Assembly: GCA_018873225.1 (NCBI GenBank)
Contig: JAEILZ010000007.1
Span: forward strand, 2,852,001-2,916,000
Direction: 5' to 3'
Length of the DNA stretch: 64,000 bases
Origin: [Phialemoniopsis] sp. UDSM-2020
Taxonomy: Eukaryota > Ascomycota > Sordariomycetes > Thyridiales > Thyridiaceae
The notes below the pieces were generated by a model that worked only from the letters and a program-made list of their open reading frames with translations, was not told the origin of the DNA and did no database searches. Below, piece after piece: positions 43,758 to 55,645 of this stretch (its first letter is position 1; every line of letters begins with the position of its first letter). Both the position numbers and the translations under genes were made by a program.

Positions 43758-46246
43758 ATGGGTTATACCGACGCTGACAGGCTGGCCATCAACACGATCC
43801 GTGTTCTTGCTGTAAGTATCTGCTGCTCTCTATTAACTGCCTCTCACTCCAAAACATGGCTGCCCCGCCCCCGCCATCTCGCGATAACGATACTGCGACA
43901 ACAGCTATCATGACCTGCTCATCGCAACCATTCCTCGAGCTTCACAGGTCACCAAATGAGGCGCAATTGCTGACTGGATTATGATTACAGGCCGATGCCA
44001 CCGCTCATGCCAACTCGGGCCACCCTGGTGCGCCCATGTAAGTTGGCGAAAAGTCCACCGCCGTGCGAGCACCCTACTGACCCTTTGCGCGCAGGGGTAT
44101 GGCACCTGTTGCCCACGTTCTCTTTAACAAGTTCATGAAGTTCAACCCCAAGAACCCCAAGTGGCTGAACCGTGACCGATTCGTCCTTTCGTAAGTCGAG
44201 CCATGACCTAGAAAACAGCTTTACCAAAGTTCCCATCCACTAACAAAGCCGTTACACAGCAACGGCCACGGCTGCATGCTTCAATATGCTCTGCTGCACC
44301 TTTTCGGCTATGCCCTCTCCATTGATGACCTGAAGGCCTTCCGAGTACGTATCATGTGCACAAAACCTTTTTGGAGATGACAATTGCTAATGATGCTCGA
44401 TCTGTAGACGGTCGACAGCATCACCCCCGGTCACCCCGAGGCTCACGACACCCCCGGTATCGAGGTCACCACTGGTCCTCTTGGCCAGGGTATCTGCAAT
44501 GCCGTCGGTCTCGCCATGGCCCAGGCTCACACTGCCGCCACCTTCAACAAGGACGGTTTCCCCATCGTCGACAACTACACCTACTGCTTCCTCGGTGACG
44601 GTTGCTTGATGGAGGGTATCTCCAGCGAGGCCTGCTCCCTGGCTGGTCACCTGCAGCTCGGCAACCTCATTGCCATCTGGGATGACAACCACATCTCCAT
44701 TGACGGTGACACCAACGTCGCCTTCACTGAGGACGTCGCCAAGAGGTACGAGGCCTACGGCTGGCACGTCGAGGTTGTCGCCGATGGCGACAACGACCTC
44801 GAGGGCATTGAGAAGGCCATCCAGAAGTGCCGCGAGGTCAAGAACAAGCCCTCCATCATCAAGCTGAGGACCATCATCGGTTTCGGCTCCAAGAACCAGG
44901 GCACCCACGGTGTCCACGGCTCCCCCCTCAAGGCTGACGACATCAAGCAGCTGAAGGAGAAGTTCGGCTTCAACCCCGAGGAGAGCTTCGCTGTCCCCCA
45001 GCAGGTCTACGACATGTACCACAAGCACTCCGCCGAGGGTGCCGCTGCCGAGGAGGAGTGGAACAAGCTGTTCGCCAAGTACGGTGAGCAGTACAAGGCC
45101 GAGCACGCTGACCTGAGCCGCCGCCTCAAGGGTGAGCTGCCCGAGGGCTGGGAGAAGAACCTGCCCGTCTACACCCCCAAGGATGCTGCTGTCGCTTCCC
45201 GCAAGCTGTCCGAGACCGTCCTGTCGAAGATCGAGGAGGCCGTCCCCGAGCTCGTTGGTGGCTCTGCCGATCTGACTGGCTCCAACCTGACCCGGTGGAA
45301 GAGCGCCGTCGACTTCCAGCCCCCTGCGACTGGCCTCGGCGACTACGCCGGCCGCTACATCCGCTACGGTGTCCGTGAGCACGGTATGGGCGCCATCATG
45401 AACGGTCTGGCCGCCTACGGCACCATCCTGCCCTACGGTGGTACCTTCCTGAACTTCGTCTCATATGCTGCCGGTGCCGTCCGTCTGTCGGCTCTGTCTC
45501 AGGTCCGCGTTATCTGGGTTGCCACCCACGACTCCATCGGTCTTGGTGAGGACGGTCCTACCCACCAGCCTATCGAGACCCTGTCGCACTTCCGTGCCCT
45601 GCCCAACTGCATGGTCTGGCGCCCCGCCGACGGCAACGAGACGAGCGCTGCTTACTACGTCGCCCTGACCTCCAAGCACACCCCCAGCATCATGGCCCTG
45701 TCCCGCCAGAACCTTCCCCAGCTCGAGGGCTCCACCATCGAGCGGGCCATCAAGGGCGGTTACGTCCTGCACGAGGTCGAGGGTGCCGACGTCACCCTCG
45801 TCTCCACCGGTTCCGAGGTCTGCATCTGCATTGACGCCGTCAAGGAGCTGGCCGAGAAGCACAACATCAAGGCCCGCGTTGTCTCGATCCCCTGCTTCGA
45901 GGTCTTCGACACCCAGCCCAAGGAGTACCAGCTTTCGGTCCTGCCCGACGGCATCCCTTCGCTGTCCGTTGAGGTCATGAGCACCATGGGCTGGGAGCGC
46001 TACACCCACGAGCAGTTCGGCCTGAACCGCTTCGGTGCCTCTGGCGCCTACAAGGATGTCTACAAGGCAAGTTATCTCCCCGTGCAAGCCTGGAATTTCT
46101 TGAAACAGATTACTAACAGCTATATACAGAAGTTCGAGTTCACTCCCGAGGGCATTGCCAAGCGCGCCGTTGCCACCGTCGAGTTCTGGAAGAGCGTCCC
46201 CAACGTCCGGTCCCCCATCAACCGTGCGTTCCAGCAGATTCTGTAA
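43758..46246 (+). CDS. TKL1: Transketolase
   Basis: Exons are 43758-43811, 43991-44037, 44095-44190, 44260-44344, 44408-46066 and 46130-46246 (685 aa, the usual length). Motifs in order: [51 protein letters not shown], the thiamine-diphosphate motif [13 protein letters not shown]...DDNHISIDG, the pyrimidine domain ([22 protein letters not shown]) and the C-terminal domain (VSTGSEV). It moves two-carbon units in the non-oxidative pentose phosphate pathway in the cytosol. Codon use is strongly biased to C-ending codons, as for a highly expressed gene. The last intron has a GC donor (AAG|GCAAGT) and is 63 nt, in frame and stop-free. Splicing restores the conserved [12 protein letters not shown]. 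Confidence 0.97.
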
Positions 46247-46538
46247 AGGAGAGGATTATCATTGGGATGAATTGGTTGCGTCATGACTCTTTAAATATTA
46301 GACAGTAAAATTACGGCTGCCGGTGAATTAATCAAAAATGAATTATCGTATGAGATCTGAGTATTTACCATTATCGTGACAGGGTCCGATTATATACTAT
46401 GTGGCAATGGTCTGAGAACCAATTGGCCACTCTCATTAATGTTTCGCCCGGAAAGCCCAAATATTGCGCCATCCATCGTGATCATGTAACTTCATAACTA
46501 TCCAAGAGGAACACATCATCAAAAAATTTTCTACCCCC

Positions 46539-47123
46539 TCAGTCATCACCCGCGCCGTCTGCTCTCCTTTGCTCTGATGCCAGCTCTTGCTGGAACTCTC
46601 TGCCTACCCGCTCCAGTCTCGCGGTGGCTCGTCTTGCCTCGCGTAGATCTTCGGTGCCCGGGGCGACTACCATGGCAAGCAGCGCCGGGACGCCTCCCTC
46701 GGCCGCCGACGATGCGCCGCCCACTGTTCCCCCAGATGAAGACGGTGGGGGCGGCGGCACCGACCGCTGTTCTGACTGCGGCTGCTGATCACCGGCACCT
46801 GGCGTTGGGGAGACGACGCCGTTTATAGAGCCCGGAATCTGTGTACCCGTCGGCGTGGAGCTCGTGTCGGCGCTAGGGTCGATGAAGCTGTGCATGACCA
46901 CCGGCCCACCCGACGCTGCGGGACTACTAGAGGACTCGTACTCGACGATGAGGCGCGCGGGCGGGCCGAAGCCCAGGCGCTGCGCGGCGTCGTGCGAGGC
47001 GAAGGCCGTGGAGGTCAGGGCCTGCAGGGCGGACGAGGAGGGGTCGGAGGATATTATGGGCGTCAGGGCGCGGTCGGTGAGGTGCAGCGCCATGCGGGGA
47101 TGGCGGGAGGGGAGGGAGGTCAT
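46539..47123 (-). CDS. Hypothetical protein, 194 aa
   Basis: A single-exon frame starts MTSLPSRHPRMALHLTDRAL. Residues of about 10-85 look folded (ALQALTSTAFASHDAAQRLG, ARLIVEYESS, VVMHSFIDP). Then comes a Ser/Gly/Pro-rich linker with PPPPP, and a helical charged C-terminus (DLREARRATARLERVGREF). I do not recognise the family. Frame length and strong third-position C/G bias support a gene. It is convergent with transketolase (292 bp apart). Confidence 0.6.
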   Translation of the reverse strand: MTSLPSRHPRMALHLTDRALTPIISSDPSSSALQALTSTAFASHDAAQRLGFGPPARLIVEYESSSSPAASGGPVVMHSFIDPSADTSSTPTGTQIPGSINGVVSPTPGAGDQQPQSEQRSVPPPPPSSSGGTVGGASSAAEGGVPALLAMVVAPGTEDLREARRATARLERVGREFQQELASEQRRADGAGDD

Positions 47124-48124
47124 TTTGTGTTTTTTTGCTTTTTTGCCGTTGCTTGGTATGCGTTGGTATGGTATGGGGGTGGGATCCCCGGCGGGCGGAT
47201 TGAGACGGGATCGTCGTTAGGTTAGGGAGATCGTCCGGAGGAATGTGTTGCGGGCAGGTAAGATTTGGTGAGATTATGTGTGTGAGATGAGTAGGTAGAT
47301 CTCGGCAGGCCCGGTGCCTACCTACTACTGCCTATATGAGATGTGCTGTGTCGTCTTCTTGTGTTGTGCGGAGGAAGAGGGGCATCGCTCTTTGGGTTGC
47401 GGTTGCGGTGGTGTTGCGGGGTTGGAGACTGGGGTTGTCCAGGGTGCCTCGGCAGGGGTGAGCTATGCTGCAGGTTTACAAGACGGTGTAGGAGGATTTT
47501 GGCAGAGTATCTCAATTGTGTTGGATTTTAATTTCACTCATGGAAAGTCAATTGCAAGATGTCATTCGAATACAAGAGTCATTTAGTGCGTCAGAGCTTT
47601 CAGCGCGCGGTTACTTTCGGTTTTCGCTCTCACTCTCTCGGTCAAGGCCCTGATACGATAGCGGGCTGCGCGGGATGGTGGAGGGGGATGAGATAACGTC
47701 GCAAATGGAGCTCTGGGCAGCTACGACTACGTAATTGTGGGCAGGTCGGAGTAACAGAATCGCACGCTAAAAAGGTGTTATCGGCAACGGTGAATGCGGG
47801 ATGGACAAAAGGCGAGGAAAAGGTGTGCAGCAGGGGGAAGCTAGCCTCGATCTGGTTGCTTGTCTGTGCTGGAATGGGGCCAGCCAACCCCTGTCGTAAC
47901 TTGATGCCAGCTGTGCACTTGCCAGCTTCCAGCTGCCTGGTCTGAGCTCTGACTTCTGACTGCAAATCATCCTTTCAACTTTGAGCATACCTGCATCATA
48001 CCGCGCGCCTGCTGTTTCCATTTACTACTATACTCTGTGATTGAACGGCGTAGACTGCATTGAACACTGCTTCCGCAGCTTGTTGATTGAACCTTTCTAC
48101 CCCACTTGAGCATCAACAGCCATC
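47124..48124. promoter_or_regulatory. Divergent intergenic region (hypothetical and coiled-coil genes)
   Basis: About 1 kb between divergent starts; no gene was seen. Short frames lack protein features. Confidence 0.5.
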
Positions 48125-49958
48125 ATGGCCGACGTGGATGACAAGGCCAAGGCCGAGAAGCTCGCGGCTGCGAGGAAGAAGGTGTGTTGCCTTCCAAGGA
48201 GTGCCCCAAGCCTGATTGGCGACGTACAATGACTGACATTGCCCCAAGGTCGAGGAAATGAAGAAGAAAAAGGCCAAGAAGGCTGGAGGCGCATCCAAAA
48301 AGGACGACAAGGCAAAGAGCAAGGACAAGGATAAGGAGAAGAAGGAGGAGGAGGCCACAGATGCGGGCGCCGCAGAAGCTACAGAGGAGAAGGAGAAGGA
48401 GGATACCAAAGAAGAGGAAGCTGCAGAAGCTGTACAGGACGACGAGAAGCCGACCGCAGACGACGACGCCCCCGAAGCAAAGGAGGAGGGCGCTCTGTCG
48501 CCTTCAGAGTCCTCACCACCTTCGCTCGCCCAGCAGTCCAAGATGCGATCTACTTCATTCCGACAGGCGTCAGTCTCGGGACCCATGGCCGCAAATTTAC
48601 AAGGACCCCTAAGCCCAAGCAGTGAGACGGCTCCGGACATCTACCGCAAGCACGTGGCCCGCATAGAAGAGCTCGAGAAGGAGAACAAGAGACTAGCGAA
48701 GGAGGCTGCCGACTCTGAGAAGAGGTGGCAAAAGGCCGAAGAGGAGCTGACCGACGTCAGGGAGGCCGAGGGTGACTCGGGCAAGAAGGGAGGCAACAAA
48801 GAGGTCGAGAAGCTCAAGGCCGAGATTGCAGGACTGCAACGACAGAACACGCAGCTGCAGGCTCGCAGCAACGCTAGGCACGGCTCCTCACCATCAATTA
48901 GCATGTCATCCCCGCCGTCATCGGAACTGGAGGCCCAATTGCAGTCCAAGTCCTCAACCATTGAGACCATGGAGCTCGAGATGTCGCGCCTGCGTGCCCA
49001 GGTCGAGCGCCTCTCCGTCTCAGCCACTACTTCCGACTCCAATGAGCAGGTGACTGCTCTCGAAGACAAGCTGGCTCGCGCCGAAAAGGCAGCTGGCACC
49101 GCACAGCGCGAGCTGGCCGATCTCAAGCGAAACCTCGACCGCACCTCGGAGAAGGCCGTTCGCGAGGGCAGCGAGCGGGCCAGCGCAGAGACCAAGCTGC
49201 GCGCCCTCGAGCGCGAGACCGAGGAGCTGCGCACCGAGCGCGACGAGGCGGTGCGCAAGATCGAGGCGCTCGACAAGAAGGTCGCGACGCTGACCACCCT
49301 GCACAAAGAGCAGGACTCGCGCGCGCAGGCCCTGCGCAAGGACAAAGAGCGCGCCGAGAAGGAGGTCAGCGAGCTCAAGGCCAAGCTCGACAAGTCCGAT
49401 GCCGAGCTCAAGAAGCTGCGCAAGAAGGAGGCGCACGACGGCGGCGGCACCGACAACGACCACCTCGACGAGCTCGAGGACGAGGAGCGCCAGCGCCTCG
49501 AGAAGAGGGTGCGCGACCTCGAGGCCGAGAATTCGGACCTGCGCCGGGGCATCTGGCACGAGAAGCGCAAGGAGCTGCAGGTCGGGCCCGACGACATGAG
49601 CCCCGCCGCAGGGCGGTTCACGGACGTGGACCTCGGCAGCTCCTTCCACGGCGGCGCTGCACCGGTGACGCCGTCGCACAAAAAGGGCGCTGCTGGCGGT
49701 GGTATCGGCGATTTCTTCTCGGCGCTCACGGGTGCTGATCACAGTCATCAGCAGGATGAGGGTTTCCTCGACGACGACGACGACATGGAGTTTGACGAGG
49801 AGGCGTTCAAGCGGGCGCAGGAGGAGGAAGGGCGCAAGCGGATCGAGAGGATCAAGGAGGTCAAGAGGGGGCTCAAGAACTGGGAGGGCTGGAGGCTGGA
49901 TCTTGTGGAGAGCCGGCAGGGCGGCGGGGAGGGCATCGGGGAGGTCTTTGAGGTCTAA
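48125..49958 (+). CDS. Golgin-like coiled-coil protein
   Basis: Exons are 48125-48181 and 48249-49958 (588 aa). The small first exon encodes MADVDDKAKAEKLAAARKK. The N-terminal 100 residues are Lys/Glu-rich low complexity (KKKKAKKAGG..., EEKEKEDTKEEE). A Ser/Pro segment follows (about 115-155), then about 300 residues of nearly continuous heptad-type coiled coil (RIEELEKENKRLAKEA, LRAQVERLSV, DKERAEKEVSELKAKLDK). The C-terminus has FFSALTGADH, an acidic patch (DDDDDMEFDEEAFKRA) and a basic amphipathic end. Fungal relatives are usually labelled M-protein-repeat or golgin-like, tethering at the Golgi. That role is inferred from architecture only, and no GRIP domain was seen. Confidence 0.75.
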
Positions 49959-50769
49959 GCAGTTACCATAGAATGCGATACTTGTATGATAGATGGGCTT
50001 GATGGGCTGAGAGACATGTGTTACTAAGTCTCCAGGCATAGCTCTATGACACGCCTTGATGTTCGAATTTCACCATGGTTCACTATTTGCCAACAAGTCT
50101 TTGTTCTTTGTGTTGACTCATCTCTACACTTCAATCACTTGCAATTCATGGCTTGCCAATAAGGGGCCCTTGCGATCTGCAATGGCATCTGTGGATAATG
50201 CTCACGACCTGCCTCAGGCGCAACTGCATGAAGCGCCAGGCACCAGCTTCTTCTACGTCACAAAAGAGGTGAGCGCCAGATGAACAATTCAATTCAAACC
50301 ATGAGAATAGTGAACAATCTACCAGAAACACTCACTCCTTGAAGCGCATCACTTTCTCGGTTTCCTACACAAAAGACTCCTTTCTATCATGGACCACAGT
50401 CATCAATACTATGCCACTCCATATCAACGGCACCAACAAAGAGAAAAGATCATGAGTTGAATATTGTCATTTCATTCGCGGGGGAAGGGGGGTTCCTCAT
50501 TGCCCCCCCTGGTATGCATCTCATGTATAAAACCTTCCAGAAAACCAGACCGGCGGCATGATGCGCAGCAGCCAATACCCTTGCGAACCAACGCCTCAAG
50601 CCATGCTATATACGTCCGCCCGACCCGACCAAAGAGAGAGGAAGAGAGAAAAAACAACACATTGTACAGAGTGGGGGTGGATATCATTCGCTCAAATGCA
50701 AGCCCTTGCCGTTTAAACCCGTCCAAAGGAAAAGAAGACGCCGGGTGGCCCAGCAGTCGTGGTCTAGTT
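49959..50769. other. Intergenic between convergent genes
   Basis: About 810 bp of 3' flanks; no supported gene. A G run (GGGGGAAGGGGGG) is at about 50480. Confidence 0.5.
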
Positions 50770-51748
50770 CTAGTAGCTGGAAGCGGCGGGAGTCGGAGGG
50801 CCGAGCGTCTGGAGTTGAGGCTGCAGCGCCTGCTGGAGCTGCGCGATCTGCTGCATCATGGCGACGGTCTGGGCGTTCTGCGCCTCGACCTGGCGCCGCA
50901 GGTCCTCGTTCTCCATCCGGACGCGCTTGATCTCCTCTCGAAGATCGCCGTCGTCGCCGATCGAGACGCGCTTCCGCTTGTTGCCGCCCGTCTCGCTGGC
51001 CACCTCGTCCGAGTCCTCGCCGCCCACTAGCATGGGGTTTCCTCCGTCGCCGGTATGGACCCGGCGCAGGTGCTCGTTGAGGTTCTCCTGCCGCGAGAAG
51101 CCCTTGCCGGAGTGCCTCTTGCAGTTCGGGTGGGGGCAGTGCAGCGGGTTCTTGGGACCGCCGTGCTTGTTGTGGACTTCGCGCTCGTGCCGGAGGAGGC
51201 CGCCGGAGTAGGTGAAGCCGGGGAGCTTCTCGCAGCCTTCCGCCAGACACCGGTACGGACGCTCGTGCTTATCCATGTGTTTACTGTGGGAGTACAAGTT
51301 AGTACGATGGATCTGATTAACATTTAGGAGCTTGGGGGGCTGCGACTTACTTCCACTCGCATCGCCGAGAGAACTCCTTGATGTCCTCCTCGCAGCTCGG
51401 CCATTCGCATTGGTACATGCCATTCGCGTTCCTCGAGACATCGCGGTCGGGCTTCGGGATCGCCTTGATCCTGACAGGCGTCGGAGACGTCGCGGGCGAA
51501 TCCTCCTTTGGGAGCTCAGGCGGTGCAAGGTCAAGCCGGGTGTCAAGCCGGGTGTCCGCCTCGGTCAGGATAGAAGTGGCAGCCGCGTTGTAGCTCGCGG
51601 CAACGGCGGCGAGCTCGCTCACGTCGGCATCGTCGAAGCGCGGAAGGTCGTCGGGCTGGACGAGGTCGTGCTCGTGCTCGTGCGGATCGCCGATCGGGGG
51701 GTAGCTCCCGTCGTGGATGAAGCTTCTGGCCTCGTACACGACACTCAT
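50770..51748 (-). CDS. C2H2 zinc-finger transcription factor
   Basis: Exons are 51748-51351 and 51283-50770 (GTAAGT...CCACAG), giving 303 aa. The acidic N-terminus (DPHEHEHDLVQPDDLPRF) is followed by a proline-rich segment and three C2H2 fingers. Finger 1 is YQCEWPSCEED...NKHMDKH, whose His pair comes from the second exon. Finger 2 is YRCLAEGCEK...LLRHEREVH. Finger 3 is HCPHPNCKRH...NEHLRRVH. A nuclear-signal-like NKRKRVS and a Gln/Leu coiled coil (EEIKRVRMENEDLRRQVE, QQIAQLQQALQ) suggest dimerisation. The fingers imply nuclear DNA binding. No named orthologue is recognised, and targets are unknown. Confidence 0.87.
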
Positions 51749-53677
51749 CTCGGACGGAGAGAGGTACGGGCTGGACCCGTGGGACTCTATCGCGGCGGTC
51801 TTGACGGTAATCTTGGGGAAAAGTCCGGTTTGAGATGTCGCCGGGATCGCGCGGCTGTTGCAGCACAGTCGCGTTCGGGTGATCTTTTGATACGGTCAAG
51901 GAAATCCGTATCCGGACCACAGGGTGATCTTCAACTTCTTTTGTCTTTTTGGATGCCGGGTCTCGTTCGAGGGTCGGGTTCCCGATAGGGTGATGTGAGC
52001 CTGAAATTCGCGGTTGAAAAAACAGGCAACAAAAACTAAGCCACAAGCAGACGAAGAAGCTGAGTCATCAGGTGCTAGCAATCCCGAGTTTGACTGACGT
52101 GATGCGCAGGAAGAAAGTGGCACCGGCTAACCAAAAACGCGCGTCGGACTTAAAGGGTCAAATCAAATGTTAGTGCAAAGTCGCACACCTCACTAACAAA
52201 TACCCAGGTGAGCCAAGAGAGGATTTGTCAAGAGACTCGTTTTCTCGGAGTATGCTTGGAGCTGTTGTGCGACTTGACTTTCAGTATCCTAGGCCAGGAC
52301 TGCATCACCTGGAGACGGCTGTGCTTACTATTAGTACTTTTTTCGGGGATTAGGCAGAGTCAAGAATACTCCGCACCCACAGAGGACGCTTGGTGATAGG
52401 CGATCCTAGGCACCGGTGACTCACGGAGTTGCCCTCGATATAAGTGTGCCACCCGCACATCGCAGGCGAATCATCCGGCGATGAAGCTCTACTCCTCGGC
52501 TGCGTAGGCAGCATCCGGTTGGTCCGGTCGTAGGAAGCTTGCCCTGGAACCTCGTGGTCCAACATCGAGAGCTGTTCCATTTCCGCGCTTGCCAGGTACT
52601 TACTTACCAAGCCTTGACCTCATGACAGCTCCGTGAATCCGCCGGAGCAACTCAGGTTGGCTGCATGAGTGCTGCGGGAAATAACTAGACAAGCTTCTTT
52701 GCTCTTTACAAATCGTCCTATTCCTCAGCTCTTACCATCTAGAAGGGCATTCTTTTCTCGGTGTATTATGCTGCGACACTGCCGGACAGAGATGATATTG
52801 TTTCAGTTGACCACCCATTCTCGACACGCAAGAGCATGGCTAGGTAACGCCCTTCTTTGAGAACAACAGGTCTTGGCGGTGGTTTGGAGTGGGCATCAAG
52901 GACGTGTCCAGGACTCGGGTCTCCCAGTACCATGGCTTCTTGCTGTTTGGTGACGACGCCTCGGGCAAACATGCAGGTCAATATAATAAAAGCCTGAGGC
53001 TCAAGAGCTATGCCTCCGTCTAAGTCGTGGCCTGACAGGCAAGACCCTTGCGGGCAAAGTTCCTACAAGGATAGTGGCAATTTGAGTGGTAGGGATTAAA
53101 ATCATCAGCAGACCACTTGGTGTAGCAAGGTATCATCAAGTAGTAAGGCCTTTCAGAAAGTCGACAAATTATCGTAAATTCATCAGCTTGAAGCTTTTGA
53201 TATGGATTTAATTCCCTGGTCTGCCTGGAAGGACAGCTGCAGTGGATCCGCCCGCTAAGACCACCTTTCTCAGCCCCCTGTAACACACTAGAGCAATTGG
53301 CAGCCTGCTCCGTCTCAAGTGCTTGGATCATAGATTCACTTGACAACTCAATCAAATGATGCTTTGAGGTGAGGTCGAGATTCTTCCAGACTCTACTGCG
53401 AGGTTGATCACCTGCATATCCTGCAGGCTATCAGATTGCATATCTACCAGAAGGCTACTTTCTCACTGCATAGCCTTACTTATGCTGCTTTCCCGATCTG
53501 GTCTGAGGCTCTTTCCTCGCTCAACGTGATTGAGGCGGGCTGGCCCGAATCTCACAACTTCCACCTTTGTTCTATTCGCAAGCCACACTCGGTCACATGC
53601 ACCAAATGCAGGGCTCGTAGATTGGCAAATCCGACGTCATTGAAATCTGGGTCACTCTTTTGGTTTTTTTGGGCAAC
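51749..53677. other. Intergenic upstream of the C2H2 and REX3-like genes
   Basis: About 1.9 kb between divergent starts. Frames here are short and featureless. The first part should be promoter and leader of the C2H2 gene. The sequence just before 53678 contains a T-rich run. Confidence 0.5.
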
Positions 53678-55645
53678 ATGTCGCAGTCACTGGGACTGTT
53701 GAAGCATATTCCCTGTCCCAAGGGAGACGACTGCACAGCCTTTCGCTGCCTCTTTCGTCACAAAGGCGACGAGGAAGCATGGCCTCTACCGAGCGACAAC
53801 CAGCTTGCGCAACAGCCCGGCTCACTACAGCCCTCAAAGGCGGACGTCGCAGATCAATCACAACCTCGCAAGCGGCAGAAGGTTGCTGACGATGCATACG
53901 ATCCTGCTTCGCCTGCTTTGCCCAAGCTCAAGGACAGCGTGGTTGTTCCAGAGCCTGTCCCCACAAACCATGTGAATGTAGCCAGCTCTGCCAGTCACGC
54001 AGACGCCCGCCCTGTCACGGCCAGCAGACCCGTGTCACCGCCGCCTCTGAAGAGGAAAGCTGCTCCAACGGTCGTCAATGATCCAGGATATGAAAAAGAG
54101 CGGGTTTCAGCTCAAAATGAACCGCCGGTTCCCAACAAAGAAACCCTGGTCAAGAAGTCGGCGGTTGACGCCAAATCGCCCGCTAGGAAGAAGGAGGGAC
54201 TGAATCCACGAATGCTCAAGTCTTCGCCAGCTTCACATGAAACCCGCCACAAGATCCTCAAAGCCCTTCACGCAGAACTCGTACGGCTGAACAAAGAGGT
54301 TGAGAAGACGGCCAAAGGAGATGATCGGGACCTTGTTCTCTCTGAGCAGGAGCTTATATATCTGGCTCTGGACGAAGAAGAGAAGCATGCCCGAGACAAA
54401 CCTGCAATCTATTCAAACACCATCAAACATCGAATCGTAGCCTACAAAAAAATGACCGTCGACAACTGGAAGAAAGAACGTCGTGCTGCACTACAACTCA
54501 TGACAAATGGGGTCAGTGCCAAAGTTCTCGACGCATCCCTACCACCGAAACCGATCGTTACCGGCTTGACTACCGCAGAGGAAATCTACCTTCTCAAGTC
54601 GCGACTTCGAACACCTATCACCAACCTAGAGCAATACGGCTACGTTCCTACCGTCCCATCTGACGAAGACATCCGGAAGGCGAGGGAGGCGGACGAGATG
54701 ACCAAGGGCTGGGAAGTCTGCGACCGCTGCCACAGCCGTTTCCAGGTATTCCCAGGTCGCCGAGAGGAAGATGGCGCATTAGCCTCGGGTGGCGTCTGCA
54801 CTCATCATCCCGGCCGTACCTACTTTCCACAGAGACAAGCCGGAGACCGCTCCGCGCAGGAGAAACGGTACAAGTGCTGCGGCCAGGCTGTCGGTGACTC
54901 GACGGGCTGTGCTACTGCGGAAATGCATGTCTGGAAGACTTCCAGCAAGAATCGTCTTGCCTCTCTATGGAACTTTGCAGAGACACCACCGAATCCCGCC
55001 GTTCCTCAAGACCGAGCAGTATGCTTTGACTGCGAAATGGGCTACACCGTCAACGGCTTCGAGCTGATCCGCCTGACGGCCACGTCGTGGCCAGATGGAG
55101 AGGAACTGCTGGACGTACTGGTCCAGCCAACGGGTGAGATCATGGATCTCAACTCGAGGTATTCGGGCGTCTGGCCCGAGGACATTGTCAATGCACTGCC
55201 TTTCTCTGCCACCGCGAAGCCACCGCCGCCCAAGGAGGGCGAGAGGAAGCGGCTTCCCATGGTCTCGTCCCCCATCGTCGCGAGGGATCTTCTCTTCTCG
55301 CTGATCTCTCCGGAGACGCCCCTCATCGGACACGGCCTGGAAAACGACCTCAATAGCGTCCGCATCGTCCATCCCACTTTGGTCGACTCGATCCTGCTGT
55401 ACCCGCACAGCCGCGGCCTGCCGCTGCGCAACGGCCTCAAGTCACTGACGCAGCTCCACCTGGGCCGCACGATTCAGGCCGAGACTGTCATTAACGGCAA
55501 GATCCAGGGCCACGACAGCGCTGAGGATGCCCGGGCCGCGGGAGACCTCGTCCGGCTCAGGGTCAAGCAGGACTGGGATCAGATGAAGAAGCTTGGCTGG
55601 ACGCTTGTCGAGGGCAAGTTTGTCGCACCGGGCACCAAATTGTAA
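53678..55645 (+). CDS. RNA exonuclease, REX3-like (DEDDh)
   Basis: The ATG at 53678 (MSQSLGLLKHIPCPKG) gives 655 aa; the frame is open further upstream but without ATG. The N-terminus has a CCCH finger, C-x5-C-x4-C-x3-H (CPKGDDCTAFRCLFRH). A basic Pro/Ser-rich region follows, then a Cys-rich segment (WEVCDRCHSRF ... KCCGQAVGDSTGC), then the exonuclease domain. That domain has ExoI CFDCEMGYT (Asp about 451, Glu about 453), ExoII LIGHGLENDLNS and ExoIII GHDSAEDARAAGDL. Family members trim 3' ends of structured RNAs in the nucleus. The N-terminal finger with LGLLKHIPCPKG favours REX3 over REX1 or REX4. Confidence 0.9.
   Translation: MSQSLGLLKHIPCPKGDDCTAFRCLFRHKGDEEAWPLPSDNQLAQQPGSLQPSKADVADQSQPRKRQKVADDAYDPASPALPKLKDSVVVPEPVPTNHVNVASSASHADARPVTASRPVSPPPLKRKAAPTVVNDPGYEKERVSAQNEPPVPNKETLVKKSAVDAKSPARKKEGLNPRMLKSSPASHETRHKILKALHAELVRLNKEVEKTAKGDDRDLVLSEQELIYLALDEEEKHARDKPAIYSNTIKHRIVAYKKMTVDNWKKERRAALQLMTNGVSAKVLDASLPPKPIVTGLTTAEEIYLLKSRLRTPITNLEQYGYVPTVPSDEDIRKAREADEMTKGWEVCDRCHSRFQVFPGRREEDGALASGGVCTHHPGRTYFPQRQAGDRSAQEKRYKCCGQAVGDSTGCATAEMHVWKTSSKNRLASLWNFAETPPNPAVPQDRAVCFDCEMGYTVNGFELIRLTATSWPDGEELLDVLVQPTGEIMDLNSRYSGVWPEDIVNALPFSATAKPPPPKEGERKRLPMVSSPIVARDLLFSLISPETPLIGHGLENDLNSVRIVHPTLVDSILLYPHSRGLPLRNGLKSLTQLHLGRTIQAETVINGKIQGHDSAEDARAAGDLVRLRVKQDWDQMKKLGWTLVEGKFVAPGTKL

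Noticed and set aside
44387..45382. 331-codon minus-strand frame
   Set aside because: Antisense shadow of transketolase; Val/Leu/Gly-rich composition is typical of complementing biased codons.
49020..50039. 339-codon minus-strand frame
   Set aside because: Antisense of the coiled-coil gene.
53660..53677. Longer start for the RNA exonuclease
   Set aside because: The extension begins with TTG, not ATG; the ATG at 53678 gives the family-like start.
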